A stretch of DNA of 64,000 nucleotides from Gordionus sp. m RMFG-2023. Its lineage: Eukaryota; Nematomorpha; Gordioida; Chordodea; Parachordodidae. The stretch spans positions 11,943,561 to 12,007,560 of the forward strand of contig NC_088775.1 in the NCBI RefSeq assembly GCF_954871325.1. The letters run 5' to 3'. Shown one piece after another: positions 55,388 to 64,000 of this stretch (the stretch's first letter is position 1; every line of letters begins with the position of its first letter). The notes under the pieces were generated by a model. The model was given only the letters and a program-made list of their open reading frames with translations. It was not told where the DNA came from and searched no databases. The translations under genes and the position numbers were made by a program.

Positions 55388-55540
55388 TGTAATATAAATT
55401 GAATTTAAATTGAATATAATATTAAATTTTTGTTTGTAAATTATATAACCTGAAGGATTGAATTCATGATATATATATATATACGTGATATTTTGTATCA
55501 AATTTACTTTTACTTACTTTTTATTTAATAAAACACTTCA
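55388..55540 (+). repeat. Left LTR of the inner element
   Basis: It begins TGTAATATAAATTG and ends AAAACACTTCA, and contains a TATATA microsatellite that is a few bases longer than in the right LTR. Confidence 0.92.
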
Positions 55541-55601
55541 TTGGCGACGATATTTTTAGAGAAGATTTATTTGATTTATTAAATTTAAAGTAAAAGACTC
55601 A

Positions 55602-56654
55602 ATGGAAGTAGCTCCTATTAAAGTTGAAGATTCAATGGAAGTAGTCCCTATTAAAGTTAAAGACTCAATGGAAGTAGTTCCTATTAAATTCCATATTCCA
55701 GAATTCGTCAAAGAAAAAGTAAATATTCAGGACTACTTATTTAACTTGGAGTTAATTTATAAAGTAAGAAATATTATAGATTTAAATACAAAAAAAGACC
55801 TGCTTTTAGCCTATATCGGAACAGACAATCTTATCAAAATTAAGAACTTTCACTTTCCAATAAATTTAGAGATGATAAATTATGATACTTTAATAAAAAG
55901 CTTAAATTTGGTGTTCAAGGATAGTTCGAGCATTTTCGTAAATAGGAAAATTTTTTTTACGCTAAAAAGATGTAATGAGACGATTATTGACTTTTCAATT
56001 AGGGTTAAAACTGTCTGTTCTCTTTGTAATTTTAAACCGCCTTTTGATGAACTTTTAAGAGATATATTTATCCTAGGAGTAGGCTTACCTGAGTTGGACA
56101 AAGAACTTCGGTCAAAGTATATCGAAGGCAATATTACTTTTGAAGAGATCGTGCGTTTAGCGATCGAGCTGTCTTCGTTGGAAAATGAGACCCAGACTGA
56201 AGTTAATAAAATAATTAAAAATAAGCCAACACAGGGTTCGAAAAATAATTATTTTAGAAATAATAATTATACAAACGTCAATAGATTCAATAATAATAAA
56301 CACTTTAGTAACAATTATATTCCTAATAATAATTATAGACCTAGTATCAAACCTAACTCTATTCAAAAGAAAGTGATATGCTTTCGTTGCGGTAAGGCAA
56401 ACCACATAGCGAAAGATTGTAGAACCCATGCCATACAAATGATTCTGCCACGGACACCTCGCCTGTCATTTTCAAATAAAGATACCATCGATGCGAAGAT
56501 AAATGGGTTGCAGCTAGCTATGGAGTTTGATACCGGCGCCGCGTGTAGTGTGATTGATGAGATCACCTGGAATCGTATTGTCAGACCACAACTATCACCG
56601 GCTTATAAATTAGTGGGATATAATCATATCCAAATCGAAGTACTAGGTAAATAA
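55602..56654 (+). CDS. gag-protease region of the inner LTR element
   Basis: Three near-identical repeats (SMEVVPIKVKD type) begin the region, followed by a Gag helical domain, an Asn-rich linker, a zinc knuckle (CFRCGKANHIAKDC) and an aspartic protease motif (FDTGAACSVID). Fusion of gag and protease is common in this family. Part of a fossil. Confidence 0.8.
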   Translation: MEVAPIKVEDSMEVVPIKVKDSMEVVPIKFHIPEFVKEKVNIQDYLFNLELIYKVRNIIDLNTKKDLLLAYIGTDNLIKIKNFHFPINLEMINYDTLIKSLNLVFKDSSSIFVNRKIFFTLKRCNETIIDFSIRVKTVCSLCNFKPPFDELLRDIFILGVGLPELDKELRSKYIEGNITFEEIVRLAIELSSLENETQTEVNKIIKNKPTQGSKNNYFRNNNYTNVNRFNNNKHFSNNYIPNNNYRPSIKPNSIQKKVICFRCGKANHIAKDCRTHAIQMILPRTPRLSFSNKDTIDAKINGLQLAMEFDTGAACSVIDEITWNRIVRPQLSPAYKLVGYNHIQIEVLGK

Positions 56655-56798
56655 ATGTACCGTAGAAGTCAAAGTAAAAAATATTTCGAAATTTTTACTT
56701 ATTTGGGTAGTTAAAGGGGAGAATTCCCTTATTTTTGGGATGCCTTTCATTAGAGAATTTGATATAAAACTACCGGAAGAAGTTCGTATTAATAAAAT

Positions 56799-59516
56799 AT
56801 GAATATGAATATTCCCTCTTTAAATACGATTGTTTCAAAATTCCCTCAAGTTTTAAAAAAAAAATTAGGTGAAATCAAACTGCAAAAGGCAGTCATCCGA
56901 ATAGAACCGAACACGTTACCGATTGCATTACCAGCAAGAAGAGTTCCTTTTCCGTTGCGTCGAAACATTGAAGCTGAGTTGGACAGACTTTTAGACGAAG
57001 GCGTTATCGAGAAGGTGGATCCAACAATAACTCCAATCACTTGGACTACGCCAACGGTTAATATCTTAAAGAAATCCGGTGCCGTACGGATATGCGGAGA
57101 TTTTCGTTTAACAATCAACAAATATCTAGCGATCTATAACGATTTACTACCAACTTTCGTCGACCTAACAAATAAAATCGCGGGTGGTAAAATATTTTCA
57201 ACAATAGATTTAAGAGATGCATTTTTACAATTCGGAGTTAGTCCAGAATGTAGGGACCTTTTAGTAATTTCGACACATGTCGGTTATTACCGATACCAAA
57301 GAATTCCATTTGGTTTGACTAGCGCTCCGATAATATTCCAACGCTTTATGAAAAACTTATTAAAGGGAATTCCTATAGTTAGTGTATTTTTAGACGACAT
57401 AATTATTGCATGTGAGAATAATTCCGATCATATAGTTAATTTGGAAGAAGTATTAAGAAGATTTGAGAAGGTTGGACTGACCACGACGACCGATAAAATT
57501 AAAATCGGAGAAAAGTCAGTCACTTATTTAGGTCATGTTATTGACAGTTTCGGAATTCACCCTACAGAAGATAAGATTAGCCCTATAAAAAATTTTAAAA
57601 CACCTTCCAATGTTAAAGAACTACATTCATTTCTTGGAATAGTGAATTATCATGAGGCATTTATTAAAAATTTGCATTCTATTTGTGCGCCTTTACACCG
57701 ACTAACGAGTAAAAATGTTGGTTAGTTATGGTCAGCTAAAGAAAATGAAATATTTACTAAAGTTAAAAATATATTGTCAAAAGAAGATACAATAATTCCT
57801 TATTCAGCCGATATCCCTGTCGTGATTTCTTGTGACGCTTCCGAAGATGGTCTAGGAGCTGTTATTGCACACCGATTTCTTACTGACTAGGAGAAACCGA
57901 TTGCTTACGCATCGAGGACACTTTCGGCGGCTGAAAAGAATTATGCCACAATTGATCGGGAGGCTTCGGCGATCATGTTCGCTATTGAGAAGTTTCATCA
58001 ATATATTTTTGGAAGACATTTTATCTTGGTTACTGATCATAAACCATTACAATATATTTTAGGTGATAAAAGAGATCTTAACAAAATAACAAATAACCGT
58101 TTAATACGGTGGGCGACGAAACTATTAAATTATGATTATGAGATAATATATAGACCAGGTAATCAAAATAAATGTGCCGATGCTCTGTCTCGTTTGGGGG
58201 TAGAGAAAGCAAAAACCAATGAAGTTACAAAAAAATTCGAAGAAGAAATCAGAGGATTAAAAATTAATTTAATAGAGGATTTATCTTTCACACGCAGTAA
58301 AGTCGTAAGTGAAACGAGCAATGATATAAACCTAAAAGAGATTATTAAATTAATAAAAAATCATCGGTATATTGATAATATAAATAATTATTCGGAGATT
58401 GTAAAAAAATATATTTCGATTAAAGATAATATTTCGTTCGAAGAAGGATTATTATTTTATAATGATAGAATAATTATTCCAGATATTTTAAAAAAGGAGG
58501 TTTTATATGTGATTCATCGAGGACATCCTGGGATAGTGGGGATAAAATCATTGTGTAGATATTACGTGTTTTGGACAAATCTCGATACGGATGTTGAAGA
58601 CTTTGTTAAATGTTGTAAGAGTTGTCAAGAAGGAAGGCCGGGAGCTAAAGAAGTGCCATTATACAATTGGAACATTCCTACCCGACCTTGGGAACGATTA
58701 CACATTGATTTGACAGGCCCCGTATCTGGAAAATATTGGTTAATTTGCGTAGACGCTTTTACCAAATGGGTTGAAGCTGCAATTTTAACACATATTAATT
58801 CGGCGAGTGTAATAAATAATCTGCTTAATTATTTCGCTAGATTTGGGTTACCTCGCTACATTGTCTCAGATAACGGTACTCAGTTTACTGGATCTGAATT
58901 CAAAACGTTTCTTTTTAAAAACAATATAAAACATTTTAGATCGGCCCCTTATAGCCCCAAATCGAATGGTTTGGCTGAACGATATATACGGACGATAAAG
59001 ACGCGTTTCTATGCTGGAAGGAGATAAAGGACTCCGGACCAGTTAAATTTAGCAAATGTTTTAATTACTCACCGTAATACTCCCAATGCAACTACTGGTA
59101 AATCTCCTGCCGAGATGATGTTTGGAAGGTCGCTTAGGACGACATTGGATCAGTGGAAATTATCAACGAGAGAAAGGACGGAAAACGCTCTATGGAAACA
59201 AAAGTACTACAAAGATAGAAGTGTTGAACCTCGGGAGTTTGTAGAGCAGCAAAAAGTTTGGATAGCAAACGAAAGGACAGCAGGATGGCATGAAGGAAAA
59301 GTGTTACAACGAAAAAGCGCAATATTGTACGATGTGGAATCAGAGGGGATCGTTAAAAACAAGCATGCAGATCAATTGAGGGATGCACATACACAAGAGA
59401 AGGAAATACCCGTTACGCTGACCGAAGAAGTGGAAAAGGCAGAACATGAGAATACAACTCTTGAAAAAAGAGTTTCGAAACCCCCATTACGTTATCACGA
59501 TGAATTCAATTTATAG
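56799..59516 (+). pseudogene. pol region of the inner LTR element
   Basis: Reverse transcriptase (FSTIDLRDAFLQF, VFLDDIIIACE), RNase H (AIEKFHQYIFGRHFILVTDH), an HHCC-type integrase finger (IHRGHPG ... CCKSCQEG) and an integrase core (HIDLTGPVSG, VSDNGTQFTG) follow in Ty3/gypsy order. Broken, treated as a fossil. Confidence 0.88.
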
Positions 59517-59526
59517 TGGGGAGAAC

Positions 59527-59675
59527 TGTAATATAAATTGAATTTAAATTGAATATAATATTAACTTTTCGTTTGTAAATTATATAACCTGAAGGATTGA
59601 ATTCATGATATATATATACGTGATATTTTGTATTAAATTTACTTTTACTTACTTTTTATTTAATAAAACACTTCA
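59527..59675 (+). repeat. Right LTR of the inner element
   Basis: It matches 55388-55540 apart from about three bases and the microsatellite length, and is followed by the CTATC duplication. Confidence 0.92.
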
Positions 59676-59791
59676 CTATCCAAAATAAAATTTATGAAAA
59701 TGTTGAATACGGTTGTCTGTACAAAAGCGACAAAATAATAATTCCATCAAGTCTGAGAAAGAACATACTGAAGGCGTTACACGAAGGTCAT

Positions 59792-60778
59792 TTGGGAGCA
59801 GGTAAAATTAAATCCTTAGCCAAAGATCGTATGTGGTGGTCTGGTATGGTCAACGACATTGATTTGGAAGTCAAAAGTTGCGATGATTGTAATATTTATC
59901 ATGACAATCCAAAGAAAATACAAAATCCATGGGTAGCAGCAACTAAACCATTTGAAAGGATACACATAAATTATGCGGGTCCATTTTTTACAAAAAATTG
60001 GTTGATAATCGTTGATGCTTACAGTAAATTTCCGGTTATAGTTCCGGTAAAGAATATTACGACTGAATTCACGTTAAAAGAAATTTATAAAATTATTTCA
60101 CTATTTGGTATACCTGAAACCATTGTTACAGATAATGGTACCAATTTCACGAGCAAAGATTTTGAAAAATTTTGCAGCAATTATGGTATAAAACATGTGC
60201 TAACGTCGGCCTACCATCAGCAATCTAATGGACAAGCCGAACGCATGGTGAGAACATTTAAAGCTCACATGAAAAGAAATATAAAGATTGACTTAGAAAC
60301 TGCACTGGACAGATTTTTGTTCAACTATAGAAACACGCCGAATGACACTACGGGAATTACACCGTCCAAGAGAATGTTTAACCGCGACATTAGAATAAAG
60401 TGGGATTTATTAAAACCTTTGGAGGATAAAGTTGATGAAGTCAACAAATCGTTACCACGAAATCGAACTTTTAATAGAGGAGACTATGTTTGGTATAAGA
60501 AACAGGGTGATGATACGTGGTGCAAAGGCAGCATCAAGCTTAAAGAGAGTAACACCATGTTCCAAGTTTATACTGATAAAGGGATAGTAAGAAGGCATCT
60601 TGATCAGTTAAGGAAAAGAGAATGTTACAACAGTTTAAAATATTATGAAATTGACCCTAAGAATTCCTCTAAGGGGGGAAGTGTGGACACGAAGAATGAG
60701 ATTAAGATACCAATTACTAGACCAATAAGAATTAAAAATAAACCTGATTACTTAAAAGATTACGTGCTTAAAATTTAA
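59792..60778 (+). CDS. integrase region of the outer LTR element
   Basis: It contains the zinc-finger tail (CDDCNIYHD), the catalytic core (PFERIHINYAGPF, VTDNGTNFTS, HQQSNGQAERMV) and a C-terminal chromo/GPY-like tail (HLDQLRKREC). It belongs to the outer element interrupted at 55388. Part of a fossil. Confidence 0.85.
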   Translation: MGAGKIKSLAKDRMWWSGMVNDIDLEVKSCDDCNIYHDNPKKIQNPWVAATKPFERIHINYAGPFFTKNWLIIVDAYSKFPVIVPVKNITTEFTLKEIYKIISLFGIPETIVTDNGTNFTSKDFEKFCSNYGIKHVLTSAYHQQSNGQAERMVRTFKAHMKRNIKIDLETALDRFLFNYRNTPNDTTGITPSKRMFNRDIRIKWDLLKPLEDKVDEVNKSLPRNRTFNRGDYVWYKKQGDDTWCKGSIKLKESNTMFQVYTDKGIVRRHLDQLRKRECYNSLKYYEIDPKNSSKGGSVDTKNEIKIPITRPIRIKNKPDYLKDYVLKI

Positions 60779-60779
60779 A

Positions 60780-60905
60780 AATTAAACGCTTATAAAATAT
60801 GAAACGCTAAAAAATGTAAAACGCAAAAAATGTAAAACGCAAAAAAATATAAAACGCTAAAAATATAAAACGCATAAAACGCTAAAAGTATAAAACGCTA
60901 TGATT
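60780..60905 (+). repeat. Short tandem repeat after the outer integrase
   Basis: Repeats of TATAAAACGCTAAAAA and GTAAAACGCAAAAAAT types occur about seven times, unit near 16 bp. The following 500 bp to the purine tract hold a second loose repeat (ATCAGACCTACG / ATCAAACCTACG). Confidence 0.75.
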
Positions 60906-61438
60906 AACTTAACACCTAAAAAATAATATAATAATCATTATGATTTATCATTCCTTATTCTGGATTAAAATTTTATTCCTTATACCATAAATTATCATTC
61001 CTTATTACATATTTTATTGTTCCGAAATTCAAAATTTTATTCGTGCATATTATTGATATATTTGATCAACTATTCCAAATTACATATTCCGATTTATTCC
61101 AAATTCCAATATTCGACAGGATTAATTATGAAACATGATAATAACAATTTTGAGAAATGTGAACAACATACGATAAGGATATCAAGCCAACGATAACGTT
61201 CAACGATTTTATCAGACCTACGCGATTGATTCAAGCCTACAAAAAACGTACAAACTCACGCAACTCTAATAAACAATTTTATCAAACCTACGTGATAGAA
61301 TCAAGCCTACGAGAACATTTGAGACTTATGCGCTAACCAAAAAGAAACCGAGTACAATCGAAATGGAAAAAACTTCTAGGACAACAAGCTCTCAAGGACT
61401 GCTGAGAAGAAGCTTTGTTCTTTGTAGAAGAGGGGGAA

Positions 61439-61633
61439 TGTTGATTAGTCTTATTTGAATATTATTTATTTTTAAAATATATTAACGTTATATCATTTGA
61501 ATATCTTATATTATTTAAGTTGATTGTTTAATATTTTTCAATTAACTTTTATATATATATACTGATATTTTTTTAGTTCTTTTAGACATAGAATAATAAT
61601 AAAATATTTTAAAAAATAATTAATTTGAATAGC
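61439..61633 (+). repeat. Right LTR of the outer element
   Basis: It is 195 bp, like the left LTR, with about two base differences, and is preceded by a purine tract. Confidence 0.92.
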
Positions 61634-61901
61634 GTTTATATATATACTTTTTTTTTATAAATTAGAGCTAGAGCGTAATTTAGTAAATAACTTTATGTTC
61701 TTTAACAAAGAAAAATACTAAAATCCAAATATGGGCTACTATAAATATCATTTTACGTATTAATATTCTAAATCATATTTGATGGAAAAGTTCCAAAATA
61801 GCCTTTTTACTTACTCAACATAGATTAATGTTTGATGTTAACCTAACATTTCTCTTTCAATTTATCTCTCTATTCAATCAGTGTTGTAAAAATTTTTTAA
61901 A

Positions 61902-61987
61902 ATGCTTCTCTTGGGTGATATTGTGCCAAATCTTGATCTTAATACTACTGAAGGAAAGTTTAAATTTCACGATTGGATTGGTAATAG
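61902..61987 (+). CDS. PRDX6: 1-Cys peroxiredoxin (PRDX6), first coding exon
   Basis: The exon encodes MLLLGDIVPNLDLNTTEGKF followed by KFHDWIGN and two bases of the next codon, then a GTATGC donor. This matches the start of PRDX6-type peroxiredoxins (LLLGDVAPNFEANTT ... FHDFLGDSWGIL). The protein reduces peroxides using a single catalytic Cys in the P-V-C-T motif, which would lie in the next exon. No such exon was found in the remaining 2 kb, which holds repeats and a hAT element, so the gene either continues past the window with a long first intron or is broken here. The ATG agrees with the family start. Confidence 0.85.
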
Positions 61988-62035
61988 GTATGCTTTCCCA
62001 TATATAAAATGTTATAATATTTACATCAGAGACCT

Positions 62036-62240
62036 TCAGAGGTCTTGATTTTAAGCCTGACCTGGATTTTTTTAAAAAATTCAATTTTCTAGCTTGGCTT
62101 GAAAATTTTTTCGTTATTTGCCTGTATTTATTTTAAAGAAAAATTTTTAGAAAATATATATTTTTTTATATATAAAATTTTTAAGTCTGACTTGAATTCT
62201 TAAATTGACCCATTTTTTCACCAGGTTCTGGACCTTCTGG
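62036..62240. repeat. Fragment of the GC-rich ggcc MITE family
   Basis: CAGAGGTCTTGATTTTAAGC and CTGACCTGG resemble the family seen at 12707 and 30519. GGTTCTGGACCTTCTGG near 62224 may be the other end. No target duplication was confirmed. From 62241 to 62868 nothing recognisable is seen. Confidence 0.4.
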
Positions 62241-62868
62241 TTTACATTTTGTTTATGATTATAAACAACTTAGTTTTATATTCTTGATTTATTTTATGAT
62301 AGAATTTATATTTTGATAATAATATACTCATTCCAATATTATATGGAATAGGATTGCCAGATCAAAATATAATTATGATGCACTGTTAAAAATCTTTAGA
62401 TAAAAACTATGAATTTTACTGTAAAAAATTATAAAATTTTGAAATAATTATCTTACACCTATAACAATATTATAGATAATCCTTTTAATACATTGTCTAG
62501 TATTGCAAAATTACTTCATTTGAGCGAATTTTTAAAAATCTATTTCACTAATATATATCCAAACCTATGAGCAAAATCTTCAGACTTCTGTAATATGAGT
62601 TAACCATTCTTTAAAATTGGCTTAAATAGAGCAATTTTGCATCACTAATACAATAAGAGAATATTATATTTAAATTTTAAATATTTCATTTTAAACTTGT
62701 TTGATGTACTATTTTTAATTTCTTTCTTTCTTAGTATCCCAAATTATCTAACATTAACTACTTCTAATTTAACATAGATCAATCTCTTTTCTTTCCCTAT
62801 TAAATAAAAAATTTGAAAATTTGATATTATAAAGAAATAAATTCCACATTTATGCTTTTAGCTCCTTC

Positions 62869-64000
62869 CAGTGGCGTAGCCAGGATTGATCCATGGGGGG
62901 GGGGGGGTTTGAAATTTTTTTTGGGGACTTTGCCCCCAAACCCCCTTATCAAAATTTGCCAATATTTTGTGTATTATACCCAGGCCAGCATAAATATTAA
63001 AAAATATTAGAATTAAAATTTTTGCCAAATTTATAATTAATAAGTGACTGAAAGCATTATTTTGAAAATGTTACTAATGTTTAGTAAATTGTATATTAAT
63101 TCAATCTATTCGATGTAAAAAAATTTGCCTCCCCCCAAACCTTCCAATTTTATGATCAACTCAATATATCTTATTCTATGTTAAAAATAATTATTTTAAT
63201 TAAATTTTTGCATATAACAATATTTTGCAGAGATTTTATTTATTATTAACTTTATTTATTTAACTATGTATTTATTTTAATAATATATAAAAAAATAAAT
63301 TTCAAAATATATAAATTTTATACAGATTATTATATTAAAAATTGAATGTAAATAACTATATTTTAAAAAAATAAAATTGCAATAAAATATGTAATTCTTG
63401 CTAAAAAAATACAATTTAACAATTTTATTTAGTATAAACCCTTTATTTAACTATGTGTTTATTTTATATAAAAAATAAATTTCAAAATTAGAAATTTTAT
63501 ACAGATTACTATTTTAAAAATTGATTGTAAATATCTATATTTTAAAAAAATAAAATTACAATAAAATATAAGCAATTCTTGTATGCAATTTAAAAAAATA
63601 TAATTTAACAGTTATATTTAATACAAATGAGTATATTATATAAATAATTCTTATTGTAGGTGCAATACTATTATTAAATATAGTATAAAAATATCATGAC
63701 TAAAAATTCATTATAATTAAGTTTTACATATAAAAATTTTATGACTAAGAAAATATTACAATTATATGATTTGAATTTATAAAGAGAGGTCTACTTTTCT
63801 CTGAGATTTGGCTAATTCATCTAGAATCAAATTTTTATCTAGAATAATCTCCTTATAAATATTTAATAGGGCTAATCCATTTAAACGGTTTTCACCGGTG
63901 CTATTTCTTAAATAGGTTTTTAACCTTTTCAAAGTTGAAAAAGACCTTTCATTAGTGCAGGTACTAATCGGTAAAGTAGCTAAAATAAAAAACAATGTTT
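62869..64000 (-). mobile_element. hAT-4 DNA transposon, left part, runs off the window
   Basis: The end CAGTGGCGTAGCCAGG (62869) is followed by a G-homopolymer and C-rich block. The 8 bp before it, GCTCCTTC, should recur beyond the right window edge if the element is whole. AT-rich repeats fill 63140-63760. The minus strand at 63777-64000 encodes the transposase C-terminus. Confidence 0.8.
63777..64000 (-). CDS. hAT-4 transposase, C-terminal part (partial)
   Basis: The frame reads LATLPISTCTNERSFSTLKR then LKTYLRNSTGENRLNGLALL, the C-terminal dimerisation block of the DUF4371/TTF-type hAT group. It ends in a proper stop at 63777 and is cut by the window edge upstream. The sequence is undamaged as far as visible, so this copy may be recent. 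Confidence 0.85.
   Translation of the reverse strand, partial: TLFFILATLPISTCTNERSFSTLKRLKTYLRNSTGENRLNGLALLNIYKEIILDKNLILDELAKSQRKVDLSL

Larger units (their letters stand above)
55388..59675 (+). mobile_element. Ty3/gypsy LTR retroelement fossil (inner, nested)
   Basis: It is flanked by the 5-bp duplication CTATC (55383-55387 and 59676-59680). The LTRs are 55388-55540 and 59527-59675, differing at about three bases plus a microsatellite length change, so it is young. Parts in order are: possible primer-binding site (TTGGCGACGA, 55541), gag with a CCHC knuckle (about 55602-56420), protease (FDTGAACSVID), reverse transcriptase (about 56850-57550), RNase H, integrase (to about 59030) and a purine tract (AGTGGGGAGAAC). 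Its gag and pol differ clearly from those of the outer element, so it belongs to a separate lineage. It has about three or four breaks. Confidence 0.93.
51038..61633 (+). mobile_element. Ty3/gypsy LTR retroelement fossil (outer)
   Basis: Two 195-bp LTRs (51038-51232 and 61439-61633) differ at about 2 positions, so the insertion is young. GTTT on both sides may be a 4-bp target duplication. Parts in order are: a candidate primer-binding site (TGGTGCCCCGG, 51241), a leader with tandem repeats, gag (about 52358-53485), then protease, reverse transcriptase, RNase H and integrase regions, an A-rich repeat zone and a purine tract (AGAAGAGGGGGAA) just before the right LTR. The pol order (integrase last) is that of Ty3/gypsy. 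A second LTR element is inserted at 55388-59675. Besides that insertion the copy has roughly three or four breaks and is a fossil. Confidence 0.93.

Overview
The window is from a strongly AT-rich animal genome. Four conserved eukaryotic genes can be read exon by exon. They are TMEM184 (473 aa, 9 exons, + strand), CDC45 (600 aa, 13 exons, - strand), RPL17/uL22 (186 aa, 5 exons, + strand) and the first coding exon of a 1-Cys peroxiredoxin (PRDX6, + strand). The TMEM184 C-terminal block (about residues 322-345) is of the animal TMEM184A/B type, which points to a metazoan. Many introns are only 40-60 nt long, beside a few of 1.5-3.7 kb that carry transposons. This would fit a reduced or parasitic invertebrate such as a myxozoan-like animal, but the species cannot be fixed from the sequence.

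Layout: 1-11.4 kb holds no host gene and is transposon debris, including a 2.6 kb hAT element (8152-10749) with a smaller element inserted in it. TMEM184 occupies 11.4-20.2 kb and converges on CDC45 (28.7-20.4 kb), with only 210 bp between their stop codons. CDC45 and RPL17 (29.4-30.1 kb) are divergent and share a 705 bp intergenic region. From 30.1 to 42 kb is accessory DNA dominated by a three-level transposon nest (32990-39303). A three-exon gene of unknown function lies at 42.2-43.35 kb. From 46.9 to 50.5 kb a hAT-type element (perfect 8-bp target duplication) encloses a MULE-like element with a FLYWCH zinc-finger gene built from repeated mini-exons, a 149/157-bp satellite and a tRNA-like SINE.

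From 51.0 to 61.6 kb lies a Ty3/gypsy LTR retroelement fossil with a second, different Ty3/gypsy fossil inserted inside its pol region. Both have nearly identical LTR pairs, so both are young, and both carry several breaks. After them come PRDX6 exon 1 (61.9 kb) and a further hAT element that runs off the right edge.

The host genes have unrelated housekeeping roles: a membrane protein, replication helicase assembly, a ribosomal protein and antioxidant defence. They do not form an operon-like system. The noteworthy signals are the repeat-exon FLYWCH gene, the layered transposon nests, and the unknown 344-aa gene. All exon calls rest on reading splice signals, frame and remembered family sequence; no database search or computed alignment was run.
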